DNA of 64,000 nucleotides from Bowmanella yangjiangensis. GTDB taxonomy: Bacteria > Pseudomonadota > Gammaproteobacteria > Enterobacterales > Alteromonadaceae. Below the pieces are notes generated by a model, which saw only the letters and a list, made by a program, of their open reading frames with translations, was not told the origin of the DNA and made no database searches. The translations under genes and the position numbers were made by a program. The DNA lies in assembly GCF_017255015.1 (NCBI RefSeq), contig NZ_JAFKCS010000009.1, positions 62,931-126,930 on the forward strand, written 5' to 3'. This document shows positions 46,517 to 55,085 of the stretch, one piece after another (the stretch's first letter is position 1; the number at the start of each line of letters is the position of its first letter).

Positions 46517-48985
46517 ATGCCGTTTCAGAAGGGAATTATTCGCCGTACCTTGGTTGGGGTTGCCGCCATGGTAGGTTTGGTAGGATGCAGTAGCTTTTCA
46601 GTGCAGCAAATGCCATCACAAAGCTATAACCACAGAGTACAGTTCCTGGTCATGCATTTTACCGCCATTGATTATCAAAAATCGGTGAATGCGCTGGTAA
46701 CGGGTAAACATGTGAGCTCTCACTACCTGATTCCTGAACGATTTGATCCAAGCTACCCAGGCGGCGATGATTTGCAGGTTTACCAATTGGTCGATGAACA
46801 CGACAGAGCCTGGCATGCTGGCAGAAGCTATTGGCAGGGCCGGGAAGATCTTAATGACCAGTCCATCGGCATTGAAATTGTTAACGTTCCCCGTTGTGAG
46901 CGCCCTATGGGCCATCATTTTATGGACCCCGAGCAAAGCAGCGAACATGGTGACGGGCGCCTGTGTATTTTCCCAGACTATGATCCCAAACAGATTGAAC
47001 TTTTAGTCAAGTTGTCTAAGCAGATTTTGGCGCGTAACCCTGATATCGGTCCAACCCAGGTAATAGGTCATTCAGATATTACGCCCAGTCGTAAGAATGA
47101 TCCCGGTCCGCGCTTTCCCTGGTATCAGTTATATAAAGAAGGTATTGGCGCTTGGTATGACAATGATACGGTAAATACGTACTGGCAGCAGTTTAGTCAT
47201 ACCCCACCCAGCCTCAGTTTGTTGCAATCAGCGCTGCGTGCCTATGGTTACGGCATTCTGGAAACAGGCGAAATGGATGGTCAGACCTTAGACACATTAT
47301 CAGCCTTCCAAATGCACTTCTTACCCTGGCATGTAAGTGGTGAAGCGTCGGATAAAACGGCCGCAGTTTTATTCGCTTTACTGGATAAGTATTTCCCTAA
47401 GAAACTGGAACGCTTAATGAGCCGCTATGCCAAAGAACAAGTGGCCGAGCCAGTTTTGATAACCCAGGTATTGCGTGGGCAGATAGACGAAGTTTTCCCC
47501 CAGCCAGAGCCCAGCACCAGAGTATTTATTAATGATCGTCGGGTATTTAAAGCCTATGCGGGTCAGGGCGAAATTATTATCGATAGTCAGGATGCGCAAA
47601 GTGCGGATATCTATATCAATGATCAAAAGCTGAATATTCAGCAGCCATTTGCAGCTAATCAGCAATATCGCTATTCCCTGTCAAAACGCACGCATAACGG
47701 CACTAACACACTGAAAATTGCCAATGTGCAGCCGCAGGGGGCGAGTATTCGCGTCACTATTCCTTATCCACAATTACAGCCAGCAGACAACAAGGCTTAC
47801 AACTTTAAAGCCGTTGATACCCTGATTCAGGATGATATTGCCAAAGGCTTCCCTGGTGCCGTACTGATGGTGATAAAAGACGGCAAAGTGGTGAAGCAAA
47901 CGGCCTATGGTTATCAAAAGCGTTATGATGAAAATGGCCAGCTACTGGCAAACCCACAGCCTATGCGCGCCAATACCCTGTTTGATATGGCTTCAAACAC
48001 CAAAATGTATGCGACCAACTATGCACTGATGAAACTGGTGAGCCAGGGGAAGCTGGATATCAATAGCCCTATTGCCGATTACATTCCTGAGTATAAAGGC
48101 GGTGGGCGCAGTGTCAGAACGGTAAAAGATCTACTTGAGCATACGGCGGGATACGCCAGCGAAGTGCGCTTCTTTGACCGCAATAATGCCTTGGGCGAGC
48201 GATTTTTCTCCCAGAATAAGGCGCGTACCGAGCAATTGCTGATATCTCAGGTGCCTTTTGAAACCGGCCGACATGTTCGCACTTTATACAGCGATACCGA
48301 CTATATGCTGCTCGGGCTTTTAATTGAACGTATCTCAGGTATGCCCCTTGATGCTTACGTGGAAACGCAGATTTTTCAGCCGCTTGGATTAACCAATACG
48401 GTGTTTAACCCCTTGCATAAGGGATTTAGCAAGGGCCAGTTTGCCGCCACCGAGCTGCAGGGGAACAGCCGTGACGGTCGCCTGAGCTTTGACAATATCC
48501 GTACTTATACCTTGCAGGGGGAAGTGCATGATGAGAAAGCTTTTTACGCAATGGGCGGCGTTTCCGGCCATGCCGGCATGTTTTCAACTGTGTCAGATAT
48601 GGCGGTCCTCACCCAGATTCTGCTGAATCGCGGTGGTTACGGGCAACAGCAGGTATTCAGTGCCAATGTACTTGATCAGTTTGCTAAAGCCTCCGACGCT
48701 GATATCACCCAGGGCTTGGGCTGGCGTCGTGCCGGTAATGGGGAAAGGGCATGGCATTTTGGCCCTTATGCCAGCCCGCTAGCCATTGGTCACACAGGTT
48801 GGACTGGCACGGTGACCGTAGTCGATCCTGCCTACGACCTTGCCATTATTCTGCTGACCAATAGAAAGCATAGCCCGATTGTTGACTTGGAAAACGGCTA
48901 TGGTTTCAGTGGCGATGAGTTTGAAACAGGACGCTATGGCAGTGTGATTTCACTGGTTTATGAAGCCATTTTAGGTAAGCCGTAA
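46517..48985 (+). CDS. AmiD-like N-acetylmuramoyl-L-alanine amidase fused to a serine beta-lactamase-like domain, lipoprotein
   Basis: An 822-residue bifunctional lipoprotein (lipobox LVGC, Cys25). Residues about 35-230 are an Amidase_2 domain very like AmiD: VMHFTAIDYQ, VSSHYLIP, RAWHAGRSYW, IGIEIVN, GHSDITP and KNDPGPRFPW carry the zinc His residues and the catalytic acid. A peptidoglycan-binding helical domain follows (about 232-290, FQMHFLPW). Residues about 430-820 are a class C beta-lactamase/DD-peptidase-like domain with S-x-x-K in MASNTK, a Y-S-D variant of Y-x-N in LYSDTDYM, and HTG in place of KTG. It should free peptides from murein and act on their D-Ala ends or related esters. 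Confidence 0.9.
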   Translation: MPFQKGIIRRTLVGVAAMVGLVGCSSFSVQQMPSQSYNHRVQFLVMHFTAIDYQKSVNALVTGKHVSSHYLIPERFDPSYPGGDDLQVYQLVDEHDRAWHAGRSYWQGREDLNDQSIGIEIVNVPRCERPMGHHFMDPEQSSEHGDGRLCIFPDYDPKQIELLVKLSKQILARNPDIGPTQVIGHSDITPSRKNDPGPRFPWYQLYKEGIGAWYDNDTVNTYWQQFSHTPPSLSLLQSALRAYGYGILETGEMDGQTLDTLSAFQMHFLPWHVSGEASDKTAAVLFALLDKYFPKKLERLMSRYAKEQVAEPVLITQVLRGQIDEVFPQPEPSTRVFINDRRVFKAYAGQGEIIIDSQDAQSADIYINDQKLNIQQPFAANQQYRYSLSKRTHNGTNTLKIANVQPQGASIRVTIPYPQLQPADNKAYNFKAVDTLIQDDIAKGFPGAVLMVIKDGKVVKQTAYGYQKRYDENGQLLANPQPMRANTLFDMASNTKMYATNYALMKLVSQGKLDINSPIADYIPEYKGGGRSVRTVKDLLEHTAGYASEVRFFDRNNALGERFFSQNKARTEQLLISQVPFETGRHVRTLYSDTDYMLLGLLIERISGMPLDAYVETQIFQPLGLTNTVFNPLHKGFSKGQFAATELQGNSRDGRLSFDNIRTYTLQGEVHDEKAFYAMGGVSGHAGMFSTVSDMAVLTQILLNRGGYGQQQVFSANVLDQFAKASDADITQGLGWRRAGNGERAWHFGPYASPLAIGHTGWTGTVTVVDPAYDLAIILLTNRKHSPIVDLENGYGFSGDEFETGRYGSVISLVYEAILGKP

Positions 48986-49107
48986 ATCTTTTAATAGTAA
49001 GGAATTAAGGGATGATCCAAGCAAAAAAACAGTTATGCTATGGCGTTATACCCTTAATAAAAAAATGCATGACCAGAAGCTGGGTACAGAGGCGCTAGGG
49101 AGAGAAT

Positions 49108-49902
49108 TTGACCTGTTTATTAAAGATGCAAGCCATGCGCGAAAACATGTCGTCCAGTGAGAAAAGGCTGGCTGACTTTATATTGGATAATACCCACTTA
49201 TTGCGTGATTACTCATCACAGCAATTAGCCAATGCGGTGGGGGTCAGCCAATCCAGTGTGGTTAAGTTTAGCCAGAAGATGGGGTATCGGGGTTATCCTG
49301 ACCTAAAACTGGCGGTTAATGAAAGCCTGGCCAGGGGCCTGGGCCTGCAAAACCAAAACGGCTCATTTGACAGCAATGATGAGAGGGAACTCATCAGCGA
49401 TCTTATCCGCCAGGAAGCCATGAAGACCATTGACTACCTGGCAGAAGTGGAAATATCTGATGCCTTTAGCCAGGCGCTGGCAGTATTAATTAATGCCACA
49501 TGCATACAAGTACAAGGAACCGGTGAGGGCCATTATCCTGCGACTCGACTTGCACAAGGGTTATGTCAGTTGCCCAAGCAAGTTCAGCATGTAAGCGATC
49601 AGCGCCTGGATCTATTGTTGGCTGAGCAAGCTGTCGATAACAAGGTGTTGGTGGTAATTAGTATTGATGACAGTGATAGTCACCTACAAGAGCTTATTAG
49701 AATCAATCGTAGTCACAGGGCTAAAATCATTGGCATTTGTAAATACGGAGATACGCGCTTGCCCAGTTTGTGCGATATTACCTTGCAAATGCTGGTGGAC
49801 AGTCATCATCCAGACGTTGTGGTACCACCGCAAGCTATCAATCTCTCTTACTTGGTGGACTTGCTGGTATTGTCCCTGCAAAAAGGGGTAGGGAAAGGTT
49901 AA
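49108..49902 (+). CDS. RpiR/MurR-family transcriptional regulator
   Basis: A 264-residue regulator. The N-terminal HTH_6 domain (ADFILDNTHLLRDYSSQQLANAVGVS then QSSVVKFSQKMGYRGYPDLK) is followed by a SIS sugar-phosphate-binding domain (about 110-260, VQGTGEGHYPA, VISIDDSDSHLQELI). MurR, a family member, senses MurNAc-6-phosphate. No murQ or sugar kinase was seen here, so the ligand may differ. TTG is the start, with GGGAG suitably upstream. It likely controls the surrounding amidase, receptor and peptide genes, perhaps through the GGAATA sites. Confidence 0.9.
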   Translation: MTCLLKMQAMRENMSSSEKRLADFILDNTHLLRDYSSQQLANAVGVSQSSVVKFSQKMGYRGYPDLKLAVNESLARGLGLQNQNGSFDSNDERELISDLIRQEAMKTIDYLAEVEISDAFSQALAVLINATCIQVQGTGEGHYPATRLAQGLCQLPKQVQHVSDQRLDLLLAEQAVDNKVLVVISIDDSDSHLQELIRINRSHRAKIIGICKYGDTRLPSLCDITLQMLVDSHHPDVVVPPQAINLSYLVDLLVLSLQKGVGKG

Positions 49903-49992
49903 TTTGCGCGAACCATGTCGCGTTGGGCGGCTTGTCTTTGTCTTCGTGTTCTCGGCATAGTTCGTGATGAGAAAATAAAACCTGTCAGGCCA

Positions 49993-51015
49993 TTATTGGC
50001 CTTGGTAGCCATTTGGGTTTTGCGATTGCCAACGCCAGGTATCTTGGCACATCTCCTCAATACCTTTAGTGGCTTTCCAGTCTAATTCCTGTTCAGCCAA
50101 GCTGGCATCGGCATAGCAGGAGGCCACATCACCGGCACGGCGTGGCGCAATCAAATAAGGCACGGGTTTGCCGCTGGCTTGTTCAAAGGCTTTAACCATA
50201 TCCAATACGCTGTAACCTTGTCCTGTGCCGAGGTTATACACCTTTAGTCCGGCATGTTGTTGCAGTTTATCTAGTGCTTTTAGATGACCGGCGGCCAAAT
50301 CTTCTACATGGATATAGTCGCGCACTCCCGTGCCATCGGCAGTAGGGTAATCATCGCCGAATACATTTAATACTTCTCTACGCCCGGTGGCGACTTGCGC
50401 AACAAAAGGCATCAGATTGTTGGGAATACCATTGGGATCTTCACCAATACGACCAGAAGAGTGGGCGCCAACCGGATTAAAATAACGCAACAGGGCGATG
50501 TTCCAGCTGGGGTCGGCGTTGAACAGGTCTTTAAGAATTAACTCGACCATTAATTTGGACTGACCATAAGGGTTAGTTGGACGGCCGGTAGGCATGGACT
50601 CCACGAGCGGCAGTGACACCGGGTCGCCATATACGGTAGCAGAGGAGCTGAACACGAGGTTTTTAACACCATGAGCCTGCATGGCCTCACAAAGCACCAG
50701 GGTGCCATAAACATTATTCTGATAATAACGCAGCGGTTGTTCTACGGATTCACCGACGGCTTTGAGGCCGGCAAAGTGGATAACAGCTTCAATTTTTGAC
50801 TCGGAAAACAGACGGTTAAGTAGCGCACTATCACGAATATCACCTTGGACAAAATCAAGGGACTTGCCAGTAAGTTGTTCAACTCGCTTCAATGACTCGG
50901 CCGATGCATTGCAAAGGTTGTCCAATACTGTGACCAAATGGTCTGCTTCCAGCAGTTGCAAGACGGTATGGCTACCTATGTACCCAGCGCCACCGGTGAC
51001 TAGAATTCGAGACAT
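49993..51015 (-). CDS. galE: UDP-glucose 4-epimerase
   Basis: Interconverts UDP-glucose and UDP-galactose. The 340-residue protein has the NAD-binding [10 protein letters not shown] at its start, SSSATVYG with the catalytic Ser, and NPYGQSKL with the Y-x3-K pair. The end [11 protein letters not shown] matches GalE. I start it at ATG 51015, preceded by GGAAGG; the longer open frame upstream has no family similarity. It supplies galactose for surface polysaccharides and lies 13 bases after the small membrane protein gene, on the same strand. Confidence 0.94.
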   Translation of the reverse strand: MSRILVTGGAGYIGSHTVLQLLEADHLVTVLDNLCNASAESLKRVEQLTGKSLDFVQGDIRDSALLNRLFSESKIEAVIHFAGLKAVGESVEQPLRYYQNNVYGTLVLCEAMQAHGVKNLVFSSSATVYGDPVSLPLVESMPTGRPTNPYGQSKLMVELILKDLFNADPSWNIALLRYFNPVGAHSSGRIGEDPNGIPNNLMPFVAQVATGRREVLNVFGDDYPTADGTGVRDYIHVEDLAAGHLKALDKLQQHAGLKVYNLGTGQGYSVLDMVKAFEQASGKPVPYLIAPRRAGDVASCYADASLAEQELDWKATKGIEEMCQDTWRWQSQNPNGYQGQ

Positions 51016-51028
51016 TTCTTTACCTTCC

Positions 51029-51316
51029 TTATTGGTTATCTGATAGATATTTTTCACATAAAGCGTATTGAACCGGTTTGAGCACGAGTGGATAGGCCAT
51101 AATGACCAGCGCCGCCCAAAACAGTGCCCACCAGTTGTCACTTGCTCGCATAATAAAAACAAAAAGTGGCAATAAGATCAGCAGCTTTAATATATTTAAC
51201 AGCATCTTCTCAGGCAGACTGAGTTTACGTGCAGCCTGATTCAACCTGGCCAGCCTTTGATTTAACGGTAAGTGAGAAAGTGCCGGTATATTGCGGCTTG
51301 ATAGGTATAGCTTCAT
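51029..51316 (-). CDS. Small membrane protein (DUF6170-like)
   Basis: A 95-residue protein with a soluble, basic N-terminal half ([23 protein letters not shown]) and two hydrophobic segments ([18 protein letters not shown] and [18 protein letters not shown]). It resembles small uncharacterised proteins of Alteromonadales; the DUF6170 label is from memory and uncertain. It lies just upstream of galE and probably shares its transcript. Function unknown. Confidence 0.7.
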   Translation of the reverse strand: MKLYLSSRNIPALSHLPLNQRLARLNQAARKLSLPEKMLLNILKLLILLPLFVFIMRASDNWWALFWAALVIMAYPLVLKPVQYALCEKYLSDNQ

Positions 51317-51412
51317 GGCAAGTCAGCTGGCGGAAATCGTGGCGCAAGCATACCTGAAAATTACGACCTTTTCAGCTCGACCAGAATGTATAAAGCCTAT
51401 ACGTAAAATAGA

Positions 51413-51434
51413 AACGCCCGGCTGACCGGGCGTT
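51413..51434 (-). terminator. Rho-independent terminator of the POT transporter gene
   Basis: AACGCCCGG and CCGGGCGTT with a four-base loop form a strong nine-base stem just after the transporter stop; on the minus strand it is followed by a T-rich stretch (TCTATTTT). Confidence 0.88.
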
Positions 51435-51444
51435 CTTTGATTTA

Positions 51445-52992
51445 TCAGGCGTTGGTTGGTTGGCCAACGGGGGCCTGGGGGGGAGTGTCCTGTTCGGGCT
51501 TATCTGCCAGTTTTTCCCAATGCCGGGTTTTCAGCGCCAGTAGGAAGACAACGATACCCACAGCAATGCTAAACAGCGTGATCTGCATAAACAGATCCGG
51601 CATTTCAGCTGGCTTTTCAGGATCAAAGTTACCGGCAAGCAGACCAGCAACTACGTTACCAATGGAGTAGGTAAGCACAAATACCCCCATCATCTGGCCA
51701 GCCATTCGCTTAGGTGACAGTTTACTCACGGCGCTTAAGGCGACCGGACTCAAGCAGAGTTCCCCTACAGTGTGCAGGAAGTAAGTAGCGATTAGCCAGA
51801 AGGGCGCCACTTTAAGGCCGCTGGCAGCCAATTGTGCAGCAATAAACATCACAATAAAGCCGGTGGCCATAATGATCAGACCTATGGCACTTTTAAAGCC
51901 GTACGATGGATTGATCATGCGCTTGCTGAGGTTAATCCACAGGGCTGCAAAGAAGGGCGACATAATGACCAAAAAGATCGAGTTAGCCGACTGGAACCAG
52001 GCTGTCGGAATTTCGAAGGTGCCGATCATGCGGTCGGTCAGGTCGCGGCCGAACAGGTTCAGAGAGGAACCGGCTTGCTCAAATCCGGCCCAAAAACAGG
52101 TGGATGCCACACAGACTAAAAATAAGGCCAGCAAACGGCGGGTTTCGTCACCGGTTAACTTGCCGAACATAAAGATAGCGGCGTAGTAAATCAGGAAAAC
52201 AGCAGTAATGGCGATAGCAACATACTGCGCCATCACCACAGGATTAACACTCAGGTGGCCGCTCATCATCAAAAAGGTAATGACCGCCAGTGCAATAAGA
52301 AAACCAACAATTACCATCCAGCTAGTACGCACCGCTCCGGCTGATAGCGGCTCAGTTGGCCCATTTCCAATGTTGGCCAATTTGGGCAGGGTCTGACGAT
52401 ATTGAATTAAACCCAGACCCATACCAATGGCTGCGGCACCAAAGGCCCAGTGCCAGCCCATGTTAGTTTGCAAGTAGCCACAGATGAAGTAGCCGATAAT
52501 AGAGCCAATGTTGATACCCATGTAATACAGGGTGTAGCCAGCATCGCGGCGCTGGTCTTCTGCGCTGTACAATTGGCCTACCAAAGCGCCGATATTAGGC
52601 TTCAGCAATCCGGTGCCTAATACCACCAGAATTAAGCCGAGGAAGAATGTTTTGTCTGAGGGGATAGCCAATACAATATGGCCGGACATAATAATTAAGC
52701 CGCCATACCAAACGGCCTTTTGTCCGCCAATCAGACGGTCGGCCATCCAGCCGCCGGGCAAACCCATAAAGTATACAGCACCTGTGTATAAACCATAAAT
52801 CGCCGTCGCAGAAGCCACAGTGATAGCCAGTCCGCCTTCCTGTAAGCTGGCGGTCATAAACAGCACCAGCAGTGCGCGCATGCCGTAGTAGCTCATGCGT
52901 TCCCACATTTCAGTGAAAAACAGGGTGGATAGTCCGCCGGGATGGCCAAAAAAGGCAGTGTCGAGATTGTTATTGTTTGAAGGGGTTGTCAT
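51445..52992 (-). CDS. POT/PTR-family proton-coupled di-/tripeptide transporter
   Basis: A 515-residue inner-membrane major-facilitator protein. The N-terminal signature EMWERMSYYGMRALLVLF (E-x-x-E-R-F/M-x-Y-Y) and GGWMADRLIGGQKAVWYGG are diagnostic of proton-dependent oligopeptide transporters, as is FYMGINIGS-type YMGINIGSIIG. The start at ATG 52992 has GGAGG nine bases upstream. Its place beside peptidoglycan-peptide enzymes suggests uptake of di- and tripeptides released by them. Confidence 0.93.
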   Translation of the reverse strand: MTTPSNNNNLDTAFFGHPGGLSTLFFTEMWERMSYYGMRALLVLFMTASLQEGGLAITVASATAIYGLYTGAVYFMGLPGGWMADRLIGGQKAVWYGGLIIMSGHIVLAIPSDKTFFLGLILVVLGTGLLKPNIGALVGQLYSAEDQRRDAGYTLYYMGINIGSIIGYFICGYLQTNMGWHWAFGAAAIGMGLGLIQYRQTLPKLANIGNGPTEPLSAGAVRTSWMVIVGFLIALAVITFLMMSGHLSVNPVVMAQYVAIAITAVFLIYYAAIFMFGKLTGDETRRLLALFLVCVASTCFWAGFEQAGSSLNLFGRDLTDRMIGTFEIPTAWFQSANSIFLVIMSPFFAALWINLSKRMINPSYGFKSAIGLIIMATGFIVMFIAAQLAASGLKVAPFWLIATYFLHTVGELCLSPVALSAVSKLSPKRMAGQMMGVFVLTYSIGNVVAGLLAGNFDPEKPAEMPDLFMQITLFSIAVGIVVFLLALKTRHWEKLADKPEQDTPPQAPVGQPTNA

Positions 52993-53584
52993 TAGTGCTG
53001 GCCTCCGCAAAAATTGCCGGCGGCCGGAAGACCGGAGTCGGATGGTTTCATTAATCCTTCCTTATTTAATAATAATTATCAGGAATCAAACGTTTAGCCG
53101 GTCATCAGACTAAAAATGGTACAAAAACCAGCCAATACGCACGCTGCAAACGCTCGGTTATACCGTTCACCTCAGTTGAATGCAAGTGTATTGCGGTAAG
53201 TTCAATAGCTGAGCTCTGTGGTTGATAGGATCTCAAAACCTATTGCAGAGGACTCTTACCAGATGCGCATTTTGTAGCATATTGTAGCTGGTGGTAAAGG
53301 CGCTGCTTTGCTACCATTTCGCATCAGATGTTTTGTCGGTCTGGAACCTGTTTACTCAGCTTTCCTGGGTTCGCATAACTGGAACAGATTAGCACCAAGT
53401 TTATTATTAGTTTTGTCGTCGCAAAGATATTTGACGTATTTTGAAATTTTATTATTTGCGCCCCCAATTTTTCTTGCTGAGAAAATCGTGAAGATTAGAA
53501 AGATAAATGAATGTAGAGCGTCGGATGTTATTTCTTGTTATGGCTGATTGTATCTTTATTTTATTAGAGCCAAGGAAATAATAT
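52993..53584. other. 592-base intergenic region between the POT transporter and the capsule operon
   Basis: Divergent promoter region. I find no convincing gene; a 79-codon frame at 53308-53547 has no ribosome site or recognisable features. The region contains a structured 53262-53325 segment (GATGCG pairs with CGCATC, with an inner TGGTA/TACCA stem) and a JUMPstart-like stretch. Confidence 0.6.
53265..53303 (+). promoter_or_regulatory. Possible JUMPstart/ops-like leader element of the capsule operon
   Basis: The stretch contains TTTTGTAGC, then ATTGTAGC, then GGTGGTAAAGG (53290-53300). This follows the order of the JUMPstart element (a GGTAGC, an AAGCC-type block, then the ops core GGCGGTAGCGT) with several mismatches. 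The JUMPstart/ops element recruits RfaH to long surface-polysaccharide operons, and this one lies about 290 bases before the first gene of such an operon. Confidence 0.35.
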
Positions 53585-54652
53585 ATGTTGGCGTATCTTG
53601 AGATAATACCTTTATTCACCGCATTTTTTGTGGCGTTTTTATCTTTGGTTGTAATGACTCCTTTTGCGCGTCAACTGGGTTTGGTTGATTCGCCTGACAT
53701 TAGGAAACGCCACACTGGTGTGGTGCCATTAACCGGTGGGGTTTCTATATTTCTAGCGGTATTAGTTGCTAGTTTAGCTACCGATGCATGGATGAAAAAC
53801 TATCCTCTATTTTTTACAGCATCGGCAGTGATTATTTTATTAGGTATGCTGGATGACCGTTTTAATTTAAGTGCAAAGGGACGCTTATTTTGTCAGTTTG
53901 GTGTTGCCTCCATCATGGCTTGGAGCGCTCAAAACTACATCACCGATTTAGGCGATATTTTAGGTTTTGGTGAGCTCTACTTGGGCACAGCCGGTTATTT
54001 TTTTACACTTGTTTGTGTTGTTGGTGTAATTAATGCCTTCAATATGATTGATGGAATTGACGGTTTGGCTGGTGGAATGAGCCTGGTCGTGTTGTTCTCC
54101 GTCGTATTTCTAATGTTAATGTCGAATAATGGTGGTGCAATTATGGCGCCGCTGATTATCATTGCTGCTATTGTCCCTTTCCTTGCCTTTAATCTTAATA
54201 TCAAAGGGTTCCGTGGTAACAAGATTTTCATGGGAGACTCTGGCAGTATGTTTATTGGCTTAACCATTGTTTGGTTGCTGGTAGAGTTTACTCAGGGGAA
54301 CAAACCAGCAATGCGTCCAATCACCGCAGTTTGGTTAATTGGATTACCTCTTATGGACATGGCTGCAATCATGTATCGCCGGGCTAAGCAAGGCCAGTCA
54401 ATGTTGAGACCAGATAGACAGCATTTGCATAATATTTTTATGCGGGCCGGATTTTCCCAGACAAAGTCTCTGATAATTATCGTGTGTTTGGGGGCGGTTT
54501 ACTCGGCGGTCGGAATCAGTGGCGAATTGTTTAATGTATCTGAGTCCGTAATGTTTTATCTTTTTGTAGTTGTACTAATCCTTTACAGCTTTGTGTTACA
54601 GAATATATGGAAAATACTAAGAATAGTCAGGCGTTGGAGAAAACGCGTATAA
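53585..54652 (+). CDS. WecA-like UDP-GlcNAc (or related) undecaprenyl-phosphate sugar-1-phosphate transferase
   Basis: An initiating polyprenyl-phosphate sugar-1-P transferase of 355 residues with about ten or eleven membrane segments. Conserved loops: DSPDIRKRHTGVVPLTGG, LDDRFNL (the DD of the metal site), NAFNMIDGIDGLAGG, FMGDSGSMFIG and DRQHLHNI. This pattern is WecA/Rfe-type rather than MraY. It transfers a HexNAc-1-phosphate to undecaprenyl phosphate, starting capsule or O-antigen repeat units. AAGGAA lies before the ATG. Confidence 0.9.
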   Translation: MLAYLEIIPLFTAFFVAFLSLVVMTPFARQLGLVDSPDIRKRHTGVVPLTGGVSIFLAVLVASLATDAWMKNYPLFFTASAVIILLGMLDDRFNLSAKGRLFCQFGVASIMAWSAQNYITDLGDILGFGELYLGTAGYFFTLVCVVGVINAFNMIDGIDGLAGGMSLVVLFSVVFLMLMSNNGGAIMAPLIIIAAIVPFLAFNLNIKGFRGNKIFMGDSGSMFIGLTIVWLLVEFTQGNKPAMRPITAVWLIGLPLMDMAAIMYRRAKQGQSMLRPDRQHLHNIFMRAGFSQTKSLIIIVCLGAVYSAVGISGELFNVSESVMFYLFVVVLILYSFVLQNIWKILRIVRRWRKRV

Positions 54653-54704
54653 TTCGCCAACATTGTGTTGGTGATTTTTAATTATAAAATCTAAAAATAG
54701 CGAC

Positions 54705-55085
54705 ATGTTTAAAAAAAATATTTTGGTTATTTTTTCTCTTTCATTTATGTATGGTTGTGCGTCTGCACCCGAGCAACCTGTCTCTACAAGGGCACTTGTA
54801 GCCACCACAGCTGAAATTGATTATCGAACCTTACCTTCGTCCTACACCAACTTGTTAAGTTCTCCTAAGACTACCGATGTGCAAATTGGCAACTTCACTG
54901 CAAGCATTGGTGACCTATATTTTTCAGCCGCTGGCTATCCATGCCGGAAGCTGAAGTTTCAAAGTGACACTGCTGCGCAAATCAATCTTAACGTGGCATG
55001 CCAGCGAAAGGCAGGAAGCAACTGGTCAATAACCAGGCCTGTTCTAGCAAACGATACACAGGTTTGGATAATCGAGAATAATTGA
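54705..55085 (+). CDS. Small lipoprotein of the capsule operon
   Basis: A 126-residue protein with a lipoprotein signal: MFKKNILVIFSLSFMYGC, Cys18 as the acylated residue. The rest is mainly beta-strand-like, with two further Cys residues that could pair (YPCRKLKF and VACQRKAG). I do not recognise a family. It lies one base-overlap before the export protein gene (TGATG), so it may be a partner lipoprotein of that outer-membrane exporter. Confidence 0.75.
   Translation: MFKKNILVIFSLSFMYGCASAPEQPVSTRALVATTAEIDYRTLPSSYTNLLSSPKTTDVQIGNFTASIGDLYFSAAGYPCRKLKFQSDTAAQINLNVACQRKAGSNWSITRPVLANDTQVWIIENN

Noticed and set aside
53308-53547. 79-codon open frame in the gap before the capsule operon
   Set aside because: No ribosome site, aromatic-rich and low-complexity composition, no family resemblance, and it overlaps a structured leader region.
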